A stretch of DNA of 64,000 bases from Rotaria sp. Silwood1 (taxonomy: Eukaryota; Rotifera; Eurotatoria; Philodinida; Philodinidae), in NCBI GenBank assembly GCA_905250075.1, contig CAJNOP010000010.1, positions 3,872,895 to 3,936,894 of the forward strand, written 5' to 3'. Positions 53,194 to 64,000 of the stretch are shown piece by piece. Every line of letters starts with the position of its first letter. The stretch's first letter is position 1. The position numbers were made by a program, and so were the translations under genes. Under the pieces are notes generated by a model. It was not told the DNA's origin and made no database searches. It was given only the letters and a program-made list of their open reading frames with translations.

Positions 53194-56100
53194 ATGAGCG
53201 GCTTTGATTGTTCGCTGCTTGAAGAGCAGCACTTTCAAACGTCGGACTCACTCAAAGATGGCGCTATTTCATGTTCCGATTGGTCTCGTTTTGCAATAGC
53301 ATCGTCGACTGGTTTTACATTATTAACATTTAGTGGTCATTCATCACGTAAAGTTCAATTATTTACTGTTTCATGGTTTCAACTCGATCAACATCTTGAA
53401 CAAGACGATTTACGATATTACACATATACTCCTCTTGCACTTTTTTGTCCCGATTCATTACGACCAGACGGTGCTCGTTTATTAGCTGTTGCATCATCAA
53501 CTGGTCAACTTGTCATCTGTGATGCTAATCAAGAATCGCCAGTAGTTTTATTTAATGTATCAAAACGATGGAGATCACAATTAGATGAACGAAATGGTGG
53601 CACTGGTGCCAATTCAACAAATACTCGAAAAACACCAACTAGCAATGGAACAACATCAGCTAGTGGAGGATTATCACGGGATGAAGAAGCATTACTTGGT
53701 AAGAAGAATAAAATTTTTATTAAATATTTAAATAGAGGAGTATTAAAAACGAGAGAGAGAAAAATTGAATAAAAGAAAAGGCTTAATTTCCTTTTTTCTA
53801 TTCCACGTTGTTTTTTTCCTGTAAAGTAAAAACATTTTTCTTTTTCTTCTTTTTTTCTGTCTTTTTTTTCCCATCAGAAAAAGAATTTCGAAAAGAATTA
53901 GACAGCTGTCTTTTTTTTCTTCTTCTTCTAATATGTAAGGAAAAAAAAAGGAAAAAAATAATTATTGTCTGTTTTTTTTTCGTGTTCGAGAAAGAAGAAA
54001 AAAGAAAGAACTATTCTTTTATTATACACGCTATCATTGAGAACATAACATCGAACGAGAAAAAAAAAAAGAAAGAAAAAGAAATAGAAATCCTAATATA
54101 ATAGAAGAAGTTTTTGTTTAATATATTTTAGTTCCAACTTGTTTGGGTTGGTCAAATGTTCTTCGTCGTGATTCACCATCTCGTTTCGTCCTTCTTTTCT
54201 GTGGTCTTGAATCTGGTCATGTAGCTATATGGCAGTTATCCGAACAGCAACCAACAAATAATCTCACATTAACTTATGCTGCTTTACTTGAACCAAATGC
54301 TACTGAACCATCAATATCAGCAACTAATGGAACAAAAAAACCTGGTCATTCACCAACTATGTCCAATGGTTTACATAATTCAAAAATGGATTCACCATAT
54401 CGTTCACCACATAATTCAATATCAGCTATGGCATGGCTTTCACTATCCGATACAGCTGGTATATTAGCACTTGGTTCATCACATGGTCATGTATCACTTA
54501 TATCAATATCATTAACGGGTAATGAAGCAGCACCATTACTTGCATATACAAAACAAGAATCTCCACATCTTGTTTCAAATGGTGCACGTATACATCATAT
54601 TGCTCTTTATCAACAACATAATGAACATCGATTATTTTTTGCTCAAATGGATTCCATTGTTATAGCAACATTAAATATAACATCAACAGGTTATAATACA
54701 TCATGTTCACAGTTTACAATAAAAACAGTTAATGAATATGCTTTAAATTCAAGTGTATTAACACATTTTTTATCTGATACACAAGATTTATATTTAATAT
54801 GTCGAGATGGTTTTATACATAAACAAGTAACACAAACATTTAATGATCCACATCATCATCATCATCAACAACATACAACTAGATTTGAACAATTTTGTCA
54901 ATTATTACCAGCAGGTAAGAATTTAATAAATAAAAGAGAAAAAAAAAATTAGTGAATCATGAATCAGTTAGTCTTAATCGTTCTGATCGGATGATCTGAT
55001 ATATATATTTTAAATAAGAAAAAAATTTATTGATTGAGATATGAGAATTATAGATTTATAAGAGCTTTTCTTTTTACAACAATAACACTTGTATGCATAC
55101 TTGACATACAATCAATCGAAAATCTTCGATTTCAATTTATTCAAACATATATATGGAAACCTATTACTCAAATATCATCAATCTCTTTATCATATAATAA
55201 TCTTTGTGAACTTATAGCCTTCTTTTATTATCTATAAATATTAAACACTTTTCTTTTTTTTTTTTTCGTTCAACAGGTAGTGATTGTCAAGCAGCTGGTA
55301 TAACACCCACACATTGTACTGTATTAACAATGAAACGTAATGAAGCTATATTAACATTATCAGTTTATTCATTAAAAGATGTATCATCAACAATAACATT
55401 TTTTCTTTCAAATCCATTGCCATCATTTCGTTTAAATGATGTTTTAGCTGCATTACGTGTTTTACTTTATTCGGATAAATCCAATGCATTAACTGATTTA
55501 ATTATGTCTGTTGCTGATTGTGCTGATCAAGCAAGTGTTAGTCTATTAAAAAAAGTTCATTCATTATGTCGTCTTTTATTATCATATCATAATAGTGGTC
55601 TTGGTAATGGTTTAAGACAAGCTCCATATATGTTATTTTTAGCTGATGTATTTGCACAAATGATATCAATTGATTTAATTAAAAAATTATATGATTATGT
55701 TCAAACAAAACAACAAACTGAACAACAAATACAATTAACACCTATTGAAAAATCTATACTCTATTGGTGTGAACAATTATTACAATATTCAACACAACAA
55801 TTACAAGCATCAGCTAATGCAACAAATAATAATGGAAATACAAATACAAATATAACAGGAAATAATTTAACAGCACAATTTGGTTCATTACTTGCTATGG
55901 CTAATCCAAATATGACAACAACACCAATAACAATATCAAATGGACCAACACCACCAGCACAAATCAATAGTCAATATTTATCAACATGTGATCAAAAATA
56001 TCTTCATTGTCCATTATGTGGACAAACATTACATATTCGAACATTTTTTGATGTAACATGTCCAAATGGTCATGATTTTCAACGTTGTAATAAAACATTT

Positions 56101-56241
56101 TTACCAATATTTGTTCAAGATCGTGCAAAACGTTGTTCATTATGTAATTTTTATATTAGTGATACAACTATTGATGAATCAACACAATTAACAACATTAA
56201 TTAAAGTACTTGGAGGATTTACGTGCACTTTTTGTGGTTAA
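53194..56241 (+). CDS. TFIIIC90-like transcription factor (GTF3C4 family)
   Basis: Predicted subunit of TFIIIC, which recruits RNA polymerase III to tRNA and 5S genes. Exons 53194-53698, 54132-54914 and 55277-56241 give about 750 aa, near the 822 aa of human GTF3C4. The N-terminal half has WD-repeat-like strands (SCSDWSRFAIAS, LLAVASSTGQLVICD, GLESGHVAIWQL, ILALGSSHGHVSLI). A helical middle follows. The C-terminus carries the TFIIIC zinc module: CPLCGQTLHI, CPNGHDFQRC, RCSLCNF and CTFCG. This Cys/His order is characteristic of the TFIIIC_zn domain. Asn/Thr-rich loops interrupt the protein. Overall identity to vertebrates is low, so the assignment rests mainly on the zinc module and layout. 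Confidence 0.8.
53699..54131 (+). other. T-rich intron of the TFIIIC90-like gene
   Basis: 433-nt intron dominated by T and A runs. Open frames in it are low-complexity shadows. The splice ends are GT-AG. Confidence 0.55.
54915..55276 (+). other. Second intron of the TFIIIC90-like gene
   Basis: 362-nt intron ending in a T-rich tract before CAACAG. Nothing else was seen. Confidence 0.5.
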
Positions 56242-56948
56242 TTTTTTTTTGTCTATTTTGTGTGTGTGTGTGTCTTTGTACAGTTTTTCTCTGATGTGCG
56301 TTGTATATATACATATTTCTGCTCTACTCGTTGTTTTGTATTGCTACTATTATTATAACTAAAAACTTATTACCTCATTTGATCTCTTCTCCAAGATATT
56401 TATTCTTTTGTTTAACTTGTGTTGCGCATAAATGCTTTGATTTCTTTTTTCTTTTTCTTGTGGTGGATCTATTTTTCATGAACAAAGATTCGTTGTGATT
56501 TTGTTGTATGATTGCAATTTTTCTTTGCACATACGGAAATGAAAGAGAAAAAAAAACAACGAGAGGCATTTAATAGATGAACGATATGCGCGCACGACGT
56601 ACTAATGTCTTCTTTCTTTTTTTTTTTTGGTGTATTATGTCATGCATACGTATTATAAAACAGAAACAAGAGTGTGAGTGAGAAACGAGTTTCTTTTTTT
56701 TCTTCTTCTTATTATTGAGCGAAAACAAAATATCGGAAGCGAAAAGACAAGAATTGTATGTTTAAACAAGTGAACTTTTGAAAAAAAAATGGGATTATTT
56801 GTTTGATTATTATTTTAGACTAGAAAAAAAATCTACAAATACTAACAGCTTGTAGACTATTCGGTGAGTTATTAAAATAACTCGTTCTTATTATTGTCAG
56901 ACTAGCCAAAGCATCAATATTGTTTTGTTTATTTTATTCTGTTAGCTG
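56242..56948. other. Spacer between TFIIIC90-like and AMPK beta genes
   Basis: 3' flank of the first gene and promoter of the second, both on the plus strand. It contains a short TG repeat near 56261-56272 and T runs. Confidence 0.4.
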
Positions 56949-59034
56949 ATGGGTAATCAACAGCAAACAGGTCGTATTCGTAGCGATACCTATACACGAT
57001 ACGAGCGAGATGGCGAAGATGGTCGTTTTGTCACTCTTGACAATGAGTCAATAATGAATAGTAATCTATCATCATTTGACGAACGAGTAATGTTGACAAA
57101 TTTATAGAATAAAACACAGAATTCTCTCGTTATTTATTTCTTGTAATAACCAGATCTCATCAAGACAAAACTCAAGTTTACCGATACGTATACGTCAGCG
57201 TCAAATGCAACAACATCATACACAACAAGCTGTAAATACAGACATACAAAATGAAAAAAAAACAATACCAGTTGTTTTCAAATATCCAGCTTCACCAAAA
57301 GATAAAGAAGCTTTATTATTCGGTTCATTTACTAATTGGAAAGAAACAATAGCAATGGTTAAAAGGTAGATTTCTTTGTTTTTTTATTATCAATAATATT
57401 AAAATACGATATGTTATTCTCTAGTGATAATGATTTTGTTGCTATTCTGGAATTACCCGAAGGTAAACATGAATATAAATTCATTATTGATGGCCGATGG
57501 GAATATGATTTAAACGAGGTAAATAAAACTTAGTGTGTTTTGTTTTTCAATTTAAAATTAAAATTATTATTCGTTTGTCTTTTTTTTACAGCCATCAGTA
57601 GAAGATGGTCAAAATGGTCGTAGTAATGTTGTTACTGTAAAAAAAAGTGATTTTGAAGTTATGGAAGCACTTACATCGGATTCTATTTTAGCTAATACTC
57701 AAAGCTCAAATTCAAATAAACAAAAAGGTAAATCTTTCTAACAAGATAACATTTTCAACTGATCAATTACATTCTCACAGAAAGTTATTGTATTATAGAT
57801 TATTGACTATGCTAATTCTAAGAGAAATACCCTCAAATTTTCATATACTAATTTAGTAGACTAACGAACTGTTTCGCCTAAAATTCTTTTTGATCTGTTC
57901 AGATTATAGATCATATCTAGTTGTCTAGAGATGAGTAATTTTTTCGATTTCAAATCATTTTTCTTTGCAGAATGATACATTTGAATTCATACAACAGATA
58001 CATATCAACACTTCGGCACTTCTTCGAATCAGGCAAACCTCTTTCATGGTGTAGAGAAATCCTACGTTCAGAAAATTATGGCCAAGTTTCAGCCATCTTA
58101 GAGAAAAGTATTTTTTTTCCTTCTTGAACTGAGAGTTTTCTAAAACAAAAAACATATTCAGTATAGTCGATGTGCATTATTTCAAGCTCGATGAGACCTA
58201 AAACACACTTTGTTTTTAAGTTTTTCTACGTTGTTTTGTCTTAAAAGTATTTTAACAGAAAAATAAGGACATATTGGTCATCACCACGAAAAACTGTATC
58301 GGATAATATCACGTTTGTTAATTTTTAAAATAAAAGCTTTTTCGACTCAAGCTAATAATATTTTTATTCAAAACAAAATATGTTGTATTATAGAAAATAA
58401 GCCATACCGACGTACTTTATTGAAACTATCCATTGTATCAGTCAATGTATATATAATCTAATTAGATCTAAAACGATTTTGGCAAAAATGTTTATTTGTC
58501 TGAAAAATCAGCATATGAAGACCTAAAGGATTTCGTACGATCATATTTAGAATTAGTATGGTCGATAACCTGTAGCTTGGCAACGTTTGCTTTTAATTTC
58601 GAATTATTTCTATTCAATAGCTAATGATCCTCAAATGGCTCGTTCACCACCTGGTCTTTATGATCAAACTTGGCCACCAACAAGTCGCGAAGAATTTCCA
58701 CCGGGAGATAAACCACCAGTTTTACCACCACATCTTCTCAATATTATTCTTAATAAAGATACATCTGCTCATGTAAATTTTTTTTTTCTATGTAAGAAAT
58801 AATTTAATAGAGTTTTCATATTTTTTTTTATTAGTATGAACCTGCCTTATTACCTGAACCAAATCATGTTATGTTAAAACATCTTTATGCATTATCGATT
58901 CGCGTAAGTTATTCTTAGAAATTCTATAGAAATAATTGTTTAATCTTTAGGATGGTGTAATGGTATTAAGTACAACAGCTCGTTATAAACAAAAATTTGT
59001 CACAACGTGTTTTTACAAACCGACAGGCAAATAA
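56949..59034 (+). CDS. AMP-activated protein kinase beta subunit
   Basis: Scaffold and glycogen-binding subunit of AMPK. Exons 56949-57086, 57154-57365, 57425-57518, 57592-57727, 58621-58772, 58835-58903 and 58951-59034 give 294 aa; human beta subunits have about 270. MGNQQQ supplies the Gly2 myristoylation site. The CBM48 glycogen-binding module runs from about 95 to 180, with LFGSFTNWKE, LPEGKHEYKFIIDGRWEYD and VEDGQNGRSNNV-like residues. The C-terminal ASC domain that binds alpha and gamma subunits covers about 215-294 (PPVLPPHLL, LPEPNHVMLKHLYALSIRDGVMVLSTTARYKQKFVT). Usual regulation by AMP through the gamma subunit is known for the family. An 893-nt intron separates the two domains. Confidence 0.96.
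57728..58620 (+). other. Long intron of the AMPK beta gene
   Basis: 893-nt intron between the glycogen-binding and ASC domains. The only open frame is a short minus-strand one at 57955-58155 without a recognised domain. Confidence 0.5.
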
Positions 59035-59188
59035 AAAAAATTATTTTTTCGATATTCTTTCATCGTGTACTTTAATTTTGTTATATGATAAAATTTGTAT
59101 CATAACTTACATCATTGTGATATGACATTTTTCTGACAATTCATCGAATTTTAGTGTTAGAATGTATATGTATGAATGAAAAACTGTA

Positions 59189-60129
59189 TACTTAGGTCAA
59201 TCCAAAAGTTCTGTCGGAGATACCTTATTTTCGAATAGTAAGCTCAAAAAAGTTTTCTTTTTTTATGCAATGATAGAGAAAACAATGTTCTATTTTTCTA
59301 TGCTATTTGATCAATCTTCAACTATTATCAAAATAGTAAAATTTTGCTAAGAACTGTTTTTGTGTGAAACTTGAACTTGTTTTAAAAAAATAATGATCGT
59401 CAACATTTTTTGCAATAACTCAAGAATAAAAAGACCTAGAGAGCTGCAGCTTTCATTGTTTGAACGAGAAGAAGAAGATGTACCGAATTGTATATTACAA
59501 TTTTTTCTAGTATACTGTCTGAAGTTTGCTTGATCAAATTTTTACGTGCCGAAAATTTTTTTAACTGTAAGAAACAGCAATAAAATTCCTTTTTTTACAG
59601 GAATTGCTACAAATAATCACTTAAAGCTCTAACTAGAATACCTATAACTCCTGAATGACTAATTCTAAACATCTAATCATTGTACAGCTTTTTAGATCTT
59701 CCATTGACGGTTTGAATACATACTTGACAATTGAAAATTCGTTGTAAACACCTCACCGGTTAGGTTTGTTTTTAAAGAGGTCAAGTGAACATCTTATAAA
59801 AATTAGGTCAAACAAGCCGACAATATGGAATTCGATGCATTTTCTTCTCCTCTTTCAAACAATGAAAACTGCAGCTCTCTAGCTCTTTTCATTCTTGAGT
59901 TATTGCAAAAAATGTTGACGATCATTATTTTTTTAAAACAAGTTCAAGTTTCACACAAAAACAGTTCTTAGCAAAATTTTACTATTTTGATAATAGTTGA
60001 AGATTGATCAAATAGCATAGAAAAATAGAACATCATTTTCTCTATCATTGCATAAAAAAAGAAAACTTTTTTGAGCTTACTATTCGAAAATAAGGTATCT
60101 CCGACAGAACTTTTGGATTGACCTAAGTA
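59189..60129. mobile_element. Mariner-like foldback element with about 308-bp inverted arms
   Basis: Two long inverted arms (59189-59496 and 59822-60129) start TACTTAGGTCAATCCAAAAG and are near-identical for about 270 bp, with about five mismatches counted by eye, then diverge in the last 35 bp. The core TTAGGTCAATCCAAAAGT is like mariner/Tc1 terminal repeats, and TA lies just outside both ends (59187-59188, 60130-60131) as the TA duplication. The boundary is ambiguous by two bases because the flanks read TATA. The 325-bp centre has no open reading frame or transposase motif. It is a non-autonomous foldback MITE. Transcripts crossing it would form a long hairpin. Confidence 0.88.
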
Positions 60130-60131
60130 TA

Positions 60132-61969
60132 TTAGAAATCTGTTATTATTTTTCATTGTTTCCTGTATAAACAGTTTGATTTCAATGAAAAAAATGACTG
60201 ATTTCTTTTTCTTTTAATAATTTTTCTTTTTGATCGTTTATCTTATTCATGCAAATTGTATTATAGTATCTCCTTGTGTAGTATTGAAATATTAAATTAG
60301 AATTTAATATTTTTGAATTTTAAAATAAAGCAAGAAAAACAAGTTATTTTAACGAAAAATAGAAAGATTGTTACATATAAGATGAATAAAGTAAATAATT
60401 ATTGATAAAAATATCAGTCAGGGAAAATTTTTTATCTTTGTATACTTGAAAGAATGATAATATGATTTAGTTTCTGATATGAAGTATAAGGAAGTTATAA
60501 ACATCATGATTTAATTGCGTCGATCTTTTTAATTGATTTAGAAAGGAAATACAAAGAAACTGTTGCAATCTAACGTAATCATTTAATAAAAATTATAGGT
60601 TGATGATGCTTCTTACTCTTATCGAACAACCGTTCTATGAGACTTTACTACTCGTCTTCACTTGTCAGTCTTTAGAAAAACATGATAAAAGTAGTTTTAA
60701 ACTCATATGAAACAGATGAAATGTCTAATTCGAGCATGTTATAACAGGTTGAACAGAGAAAATGCCGTCACATTATTAGTCATTATTTGACTAGTCTAAT
60801 CAACTTCCAAGAACCCGTTCAAAACTTGAAAGATTCTAAAATTTCTCTAGTTTCAATTGCTATGTTTAGATCAAGATCTGCTTTATGATAAATATCTTCA
60901 AGTCAGTTTTCCTGCCATAATCCAAACAAGGCACCAAAACACATTACACTAATAATATCAATTGTTTGGGTGCAAAGTCATATTTTGAAACGAAGTCGTA
61001 CAAAAGTCAAAACAACTAGGTGATAAAAACTCATCTTCTAGAACTTGAAATTCTACATCCTCTAATATATAACAACAACTACTTTCTGAGGTCAAGACTT
61101 GAAGCTAACCTTCGAAACAAGATATCATCTCACTAGCCATAAATGCATTTTGTTACTTTTTTTCTTTTACAAAACAATAAGAAGTAAGCATATAATGCAT
61201 TAATATAAAAATGGATAGTTCGAAAAACTCTGCATCTGTTACACTATGAAACTAGTTCTTTGTGGGCTAATTTGAGAAAGAAAATCTCAATTAAAGTGTT
61301 TCTGCTTATTCATTTGAGTACTCAGAGGTTTATAGTTTCTAATGTTTTTTATGATTACAAAACAATAATATATGATTATTTTTTGAACCACATGTGAATA
61401 AGTTGTAGGCAATATTCTCTATCTTGCTACATTAAAAGAAATTCGTCTGATCAGGTTTCATAACATCAGAAAAAAAATTTGCATCTGGGCAACATTTGTG
61501 ATAGCCAAATCGGAATATATTAAAGTCGTTTTATTTTACAATGCAGATTTGATATATTCATGAAGGAATATCATGTAATAATAATCATTCTACGAACCTA
61601 CTAGAGTAAAAATAATCAAAACAATTTTTAAAAGGACAAGTAAAACATATATAACAGTTCAAACTGACTAAACGTTAACAAAATAAATGGTAGGATACGT
61701 TTCATTGCTTAATTATTATGAAATGTTGCTCCTGCAGGCTGTAGAATGCTCCACTACCCGTACATTTTCGTCATTGCAACATGTACTTTGATCAGAGATG
61801 ATCATTTACCTCTTGGTATGAAAAGTTATATTAAGCAACTTCACATCTTCCCACGTGTATTTCAAAATTTCTTTCGTTCTTATATATTGCAATTTGCCTT
61901 TCTCTCATGTCTATATAAAATGTGTAAGGACATAACAGATGTCGTGCCCCGCAGTTAAACGTCATAGTT
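60132..61969. other. Gene-free spacer upstream of U2
   Basis: AT-rich, with no supported protein gene. The last about 80 bases should contain the snRNA promoter. A TATATAAAAT at about 61912-61921 lies roughly 50-60 bp before the U2 start and may be part of it or chance. Confidence 0.35.
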
Positions 61970-62159
61970 ATCGCTTCTCGGCCTTTTCGGCTAAGATCAA
62001 AGTGTAGTATCTGTTCTCGTCGGTTTGAAAGCCGGCGCTGGTTCCATTGGGGCCAGGCTCTTTCAAGCGGATTTTTGGACATCGGCCGGGGTTACCTGAG
62101 TTCACTCTGACCCGTGCCACGGATCATCTCGACACTGCAGTGCCGTCGAGTTTGGTCCA
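61970..62159 (+). ncRNA. U2 spliceosomal snRNA
   Basis: About 190 nt starting ATCGCTTCTCGGCCTTTTCG, with the branch-site recognition sequence GTGTAGTATCTG intact near position 33. Stem IIa is preserved with compensatory bases (CGTCGG / CCGGCG). A CTGG...CCAG stem IIb follows, then an Sm-like GGATTTTTGG near 62080, and 3' stem-loops including GACACTGCAGTGCCGTC, the counterpart of the U2 stem IV loop. Against the canonical U2 there is one extra C in stem-loop I (TTTTCGGCTAAG) and one extra A before GTGTAG. The total length and paired stems argue for a functional gene. GC content is far above the surroundings. The last few bases were placed by length. Confidence 0.88.
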
Positions 62160-62762
62160 CTCCCGTTTCTTCGGGATCGGGAATCTCTTCTAAATCAACA
62201 TGATAACTATCAAATAAACTGACCCATGTAGCAGAAGTATATATAAATTATTACATATTGCCATAGAAAATATGCGTTTCTTTTACATTCTTTTTGAAAT
62301 TAATAAATTATTGAACATAACTTCATACAAAAAGAAAACCATGTTTCTAACGAGTAAATCACCTACACAGTAGATATAATATTTTTAAAAAATGGTGAAT
62401 TTTACACTTGTTTTTAGAAATCAAATGGATCATTTGTCTCGTATTTGTTAAATATCAAGGTGATGATGAGAATGCTGAAGATTTGATCGAACAAGTTTTT
62501 TTTTCTTTGTTTTAAAGAAATTAAAATGTTTAGGAATCGCAGAAATCAATTGTAAGAAGATTGGCTTGTTTATGCTTAATTCATTTTATGATATCATTTT
62601 AAAAAATCAAATATAATCGTTACTGTTGGTAAAATGAAATTACAAGGATTAGCATTAACTCAAAGCTTTAGCTGAATTTTATTTATTTTCTACAAAACTG
62701 ACAAATATATAAATGATGTATTTTTAGAATAGAAAGCGAAATTATTTTTCTGTCTCTTTTTG
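62160..62762. other. Spacer between U2 and ROMO1
   Basis: A hairpin-forming CCCGTTTCTTCGGG directly follows the U2 end. It could be a 3'-end signal of the snRNA. No gene was seen in the rest. Confidence 0.4.
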
Positions 62763-63072
62763 TCAACAACGAATAGCACTTCCAATTGCCATAAATGTTC
62801 CAAAAGTTCCACCCATTGACACTACTGTTTTGCCCATCGTTGAAAGAAGTTCACGACCACGTAAACCATGTCTAAAATACACACACACAAATGAACATTT
62901 TCTAAAAAACAAATTTAATTATAAAATACCTAAGTGCAGTAAAACCACCAAAAACTATTCCAGTAACCATACCGACTGTAAAACCCATTGTAAAACCAAT
63001 TTTAACACGATCAAAACAAGTTGGTTTATTCATTTGACCACCACTTGTATAACCTGATGGTACAGCTGGCAT
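62763..63072 (-). CDS. ROMO1, reactive oxygen species modulator of the mitochondrial inner membrane
   Basis: Two exons, 63072-62930 and 62871-62763, give 83 aa (human ROMO1 has 79). The sequence has [13 protein letters not shown], two glycine-zipper transmembrane segments ([11 protein letters not shown] and [18 protein letters not shown]), the Arg-Gly-Arg-Glu loop (LRGREL) and the C-terminal AIRC. This matches ROMO1 closely, including the conserved Cys near the N-terminus used for disulfide control. Known for the family: a subunit that supports TIM23 and cristae and shapes ROS signalling. Confidence 0.95.
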
Positions 63073-64000
63073 TGTTATTCAATAAACAATGAATATATCT
63101 ATAAAAAAAAAACTATGCAAGTTTGAATCAATTTTGTTGAAGTATATTTTCGTTCGAATCTGATCCAACAAATATTATTGTAGATTGTTTTCATCATCTT
63201 AATTCCAATGAAAAATAACGTTTACCAGTATTTATAAATAAAAATAGATGACTCTAGTTTATGGAAGCCGGTCTTATTTAATATATGAACTGATGAAACT
63301 GCCAAAAGTGCAACTTGACTCACAGAACTATTAGAATTAGTGACAAATATTATAATAAATTTATTAGAAAAAACAATCTATGTTTCTTTTACAGCAATAT
63401 CAAGTGTAATATGTGTTTTGTCAAAGCGATCTTTAATGAGATTGCATTGTTCAAATTTGTTACAAGCTAACATTTTGCATTTTTACTAAAATAATGGCAT
63501 AAAATTGATGTTTTTATTTATTGTCTTATAGAACTGTATGAAACATAATAGATGATATTACTTAGGGCGTATCAAAAATTAGTGGTGCACGTACTTCAAT
63601 TTCTTATTAGAAGCGTAAAGAAACTTTTTCTATATATGGACTAATAGTAAAAACGACGCTCTATTTTCCTGTATTATTACATCACTTTTGAAATAGTGTC
63701 ATAATAATAAAACTTCGATAAGATCTGTTTAGTTATCATATGTGACAGTTATATTAATTCATATTGCCTTCGATATATATTTTCTTCTTAATCTTCTCCT
63801 TTCTTTTAATGCCTAGCCTTCTCTATATATTAGGATATACAAACAACAATGACGACAGTAGAAAGTACATTCGTTGAATCTATTTATCGAACGTTTTTCT
63901 CTACTTTTCTTTCTTCAGAGAATACATAAACTCGATTACACCACGATGTAACGATTTAGAATTTGCTTTGATTACTGAAGTTTCGTTTGATCAACTTTCT
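63073..64000. other. Gene-free right edge
   Basis: Upstream of ROMO1. AT-rich, no supported gene. It probably includes the ROMO1 promoter. Confidence 0.4.

Noticed and set aside
53808..54101. Phe/Lys-rich frame inside the TFIIIC90-like gene
   Set aside because: It is a translation of the T- and A-rich intron.
61746..61958. 70-codon frame upstream of U2
   Set aside because: It lies where the snRNA promoter should be and has no domain.
61831..62082. 83-codon minus-strand frame over U2
   Set aside because: It is antisense to the snRNA, and its GC-rich part simply reflects the RNA gene.

Overview
The window is animal nuclear DNA: AT-rich, with many short (about 50-90 nt) GT-AG introns and clear metazoan orthologues (a Spalt-type zinc-finger factor, cyclin Y, the AMPK beta subunit, ROMO1, an Arf GTPase, ribosomal protein uS5, a ZnT5-like zinc transporter, a TFIIIC90-like factor and a U2 snRNA gene). 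Three things make me favour a bdelloid rotifer such as Rotaria or Adineta, with moderate confidence: compact genes with tiny introns, two genes of bacterial/fungal look (an intronless endonuclease/exonuclease/phosphatase gene and an LdhA-type D-lactate dehydrogenase with one small intron), and degenerate TGTGGG-like repeats. Another small invertebrate cannot be excluded from sequence reading alone.

Layout. 1-5.3 kb: a minus-strand SLC30A5/ZnT5-like gene. 5.3-6.5 kb: a decayed minus-strand gene split by a GC-rich non-autonomous hAT element with a perfect 19-bp terminal inverted repeat and an 8-bp target duplication. 6.6-10.2 kb: no gene seen. 10.2-11.2 kb: two small secreted or membrane protein genes. 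12.8-15.1 kb: a minus-strand RING/TRAF-zinc-finger/TPR gene. 15.1-18.5 kb: simple-sequence-rich spacer. 18.5-21.2 kb: a SALL gene. 23.1-23.9 kb: the intronless EEP gene. 24.7-25.05 kb: a GGAATTCC-dense repeat patch. 26-27.4 kb: an eRF1-like gene with an altered NIKS motif. 27.7-28.3 kb: a Ly6/quiver-like GPI-anchored protein. 29-31.5 kb: cyclin Y. 33.1-34.4 kb: an orphan gene. 35.3-37.3 kb: a TATDN1-type nuclease. 37.4-38.6 kb: RpS2. 39.9-41.1 kb: D-lactate dehydrogenase. 42-44.1 kb: degenerate telomere-like inverted repeats around a decayed piggyBac element. 45.6-51.6 kb: a run of minus-strand genes comprising a RING-like plus IRG-like GTPase, several small membrane or unknown proteins, and Arf1. 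53.2-56.2 kb: TFIIIC90-like. 56.9-59 kb: AMPK beta. 59.2-60.1 kb: a mariner-like foldback element with about 308-bp arms. 61.97-62.16 kb: U2 snRNA. 62.8-63.1 kb: ROMO1.

Most genes are unrelated housekeeping or developmental genes on both strands; there is no operon-like functional cluster. Exon models come from splice-site reading and codon-phase bookkeeping by eye. Every model marked complete closes in frame. The most unusual items are the multi-domain IRG-like GTPase, the eRF1-like protein with CIKS in place of NIKS, the two transfer candidates, and three non-autonomous or decayed DNA transposons of three superfamilies (hAT, piggyBac, mariner), two of which have readable target duplications beyond doubt.
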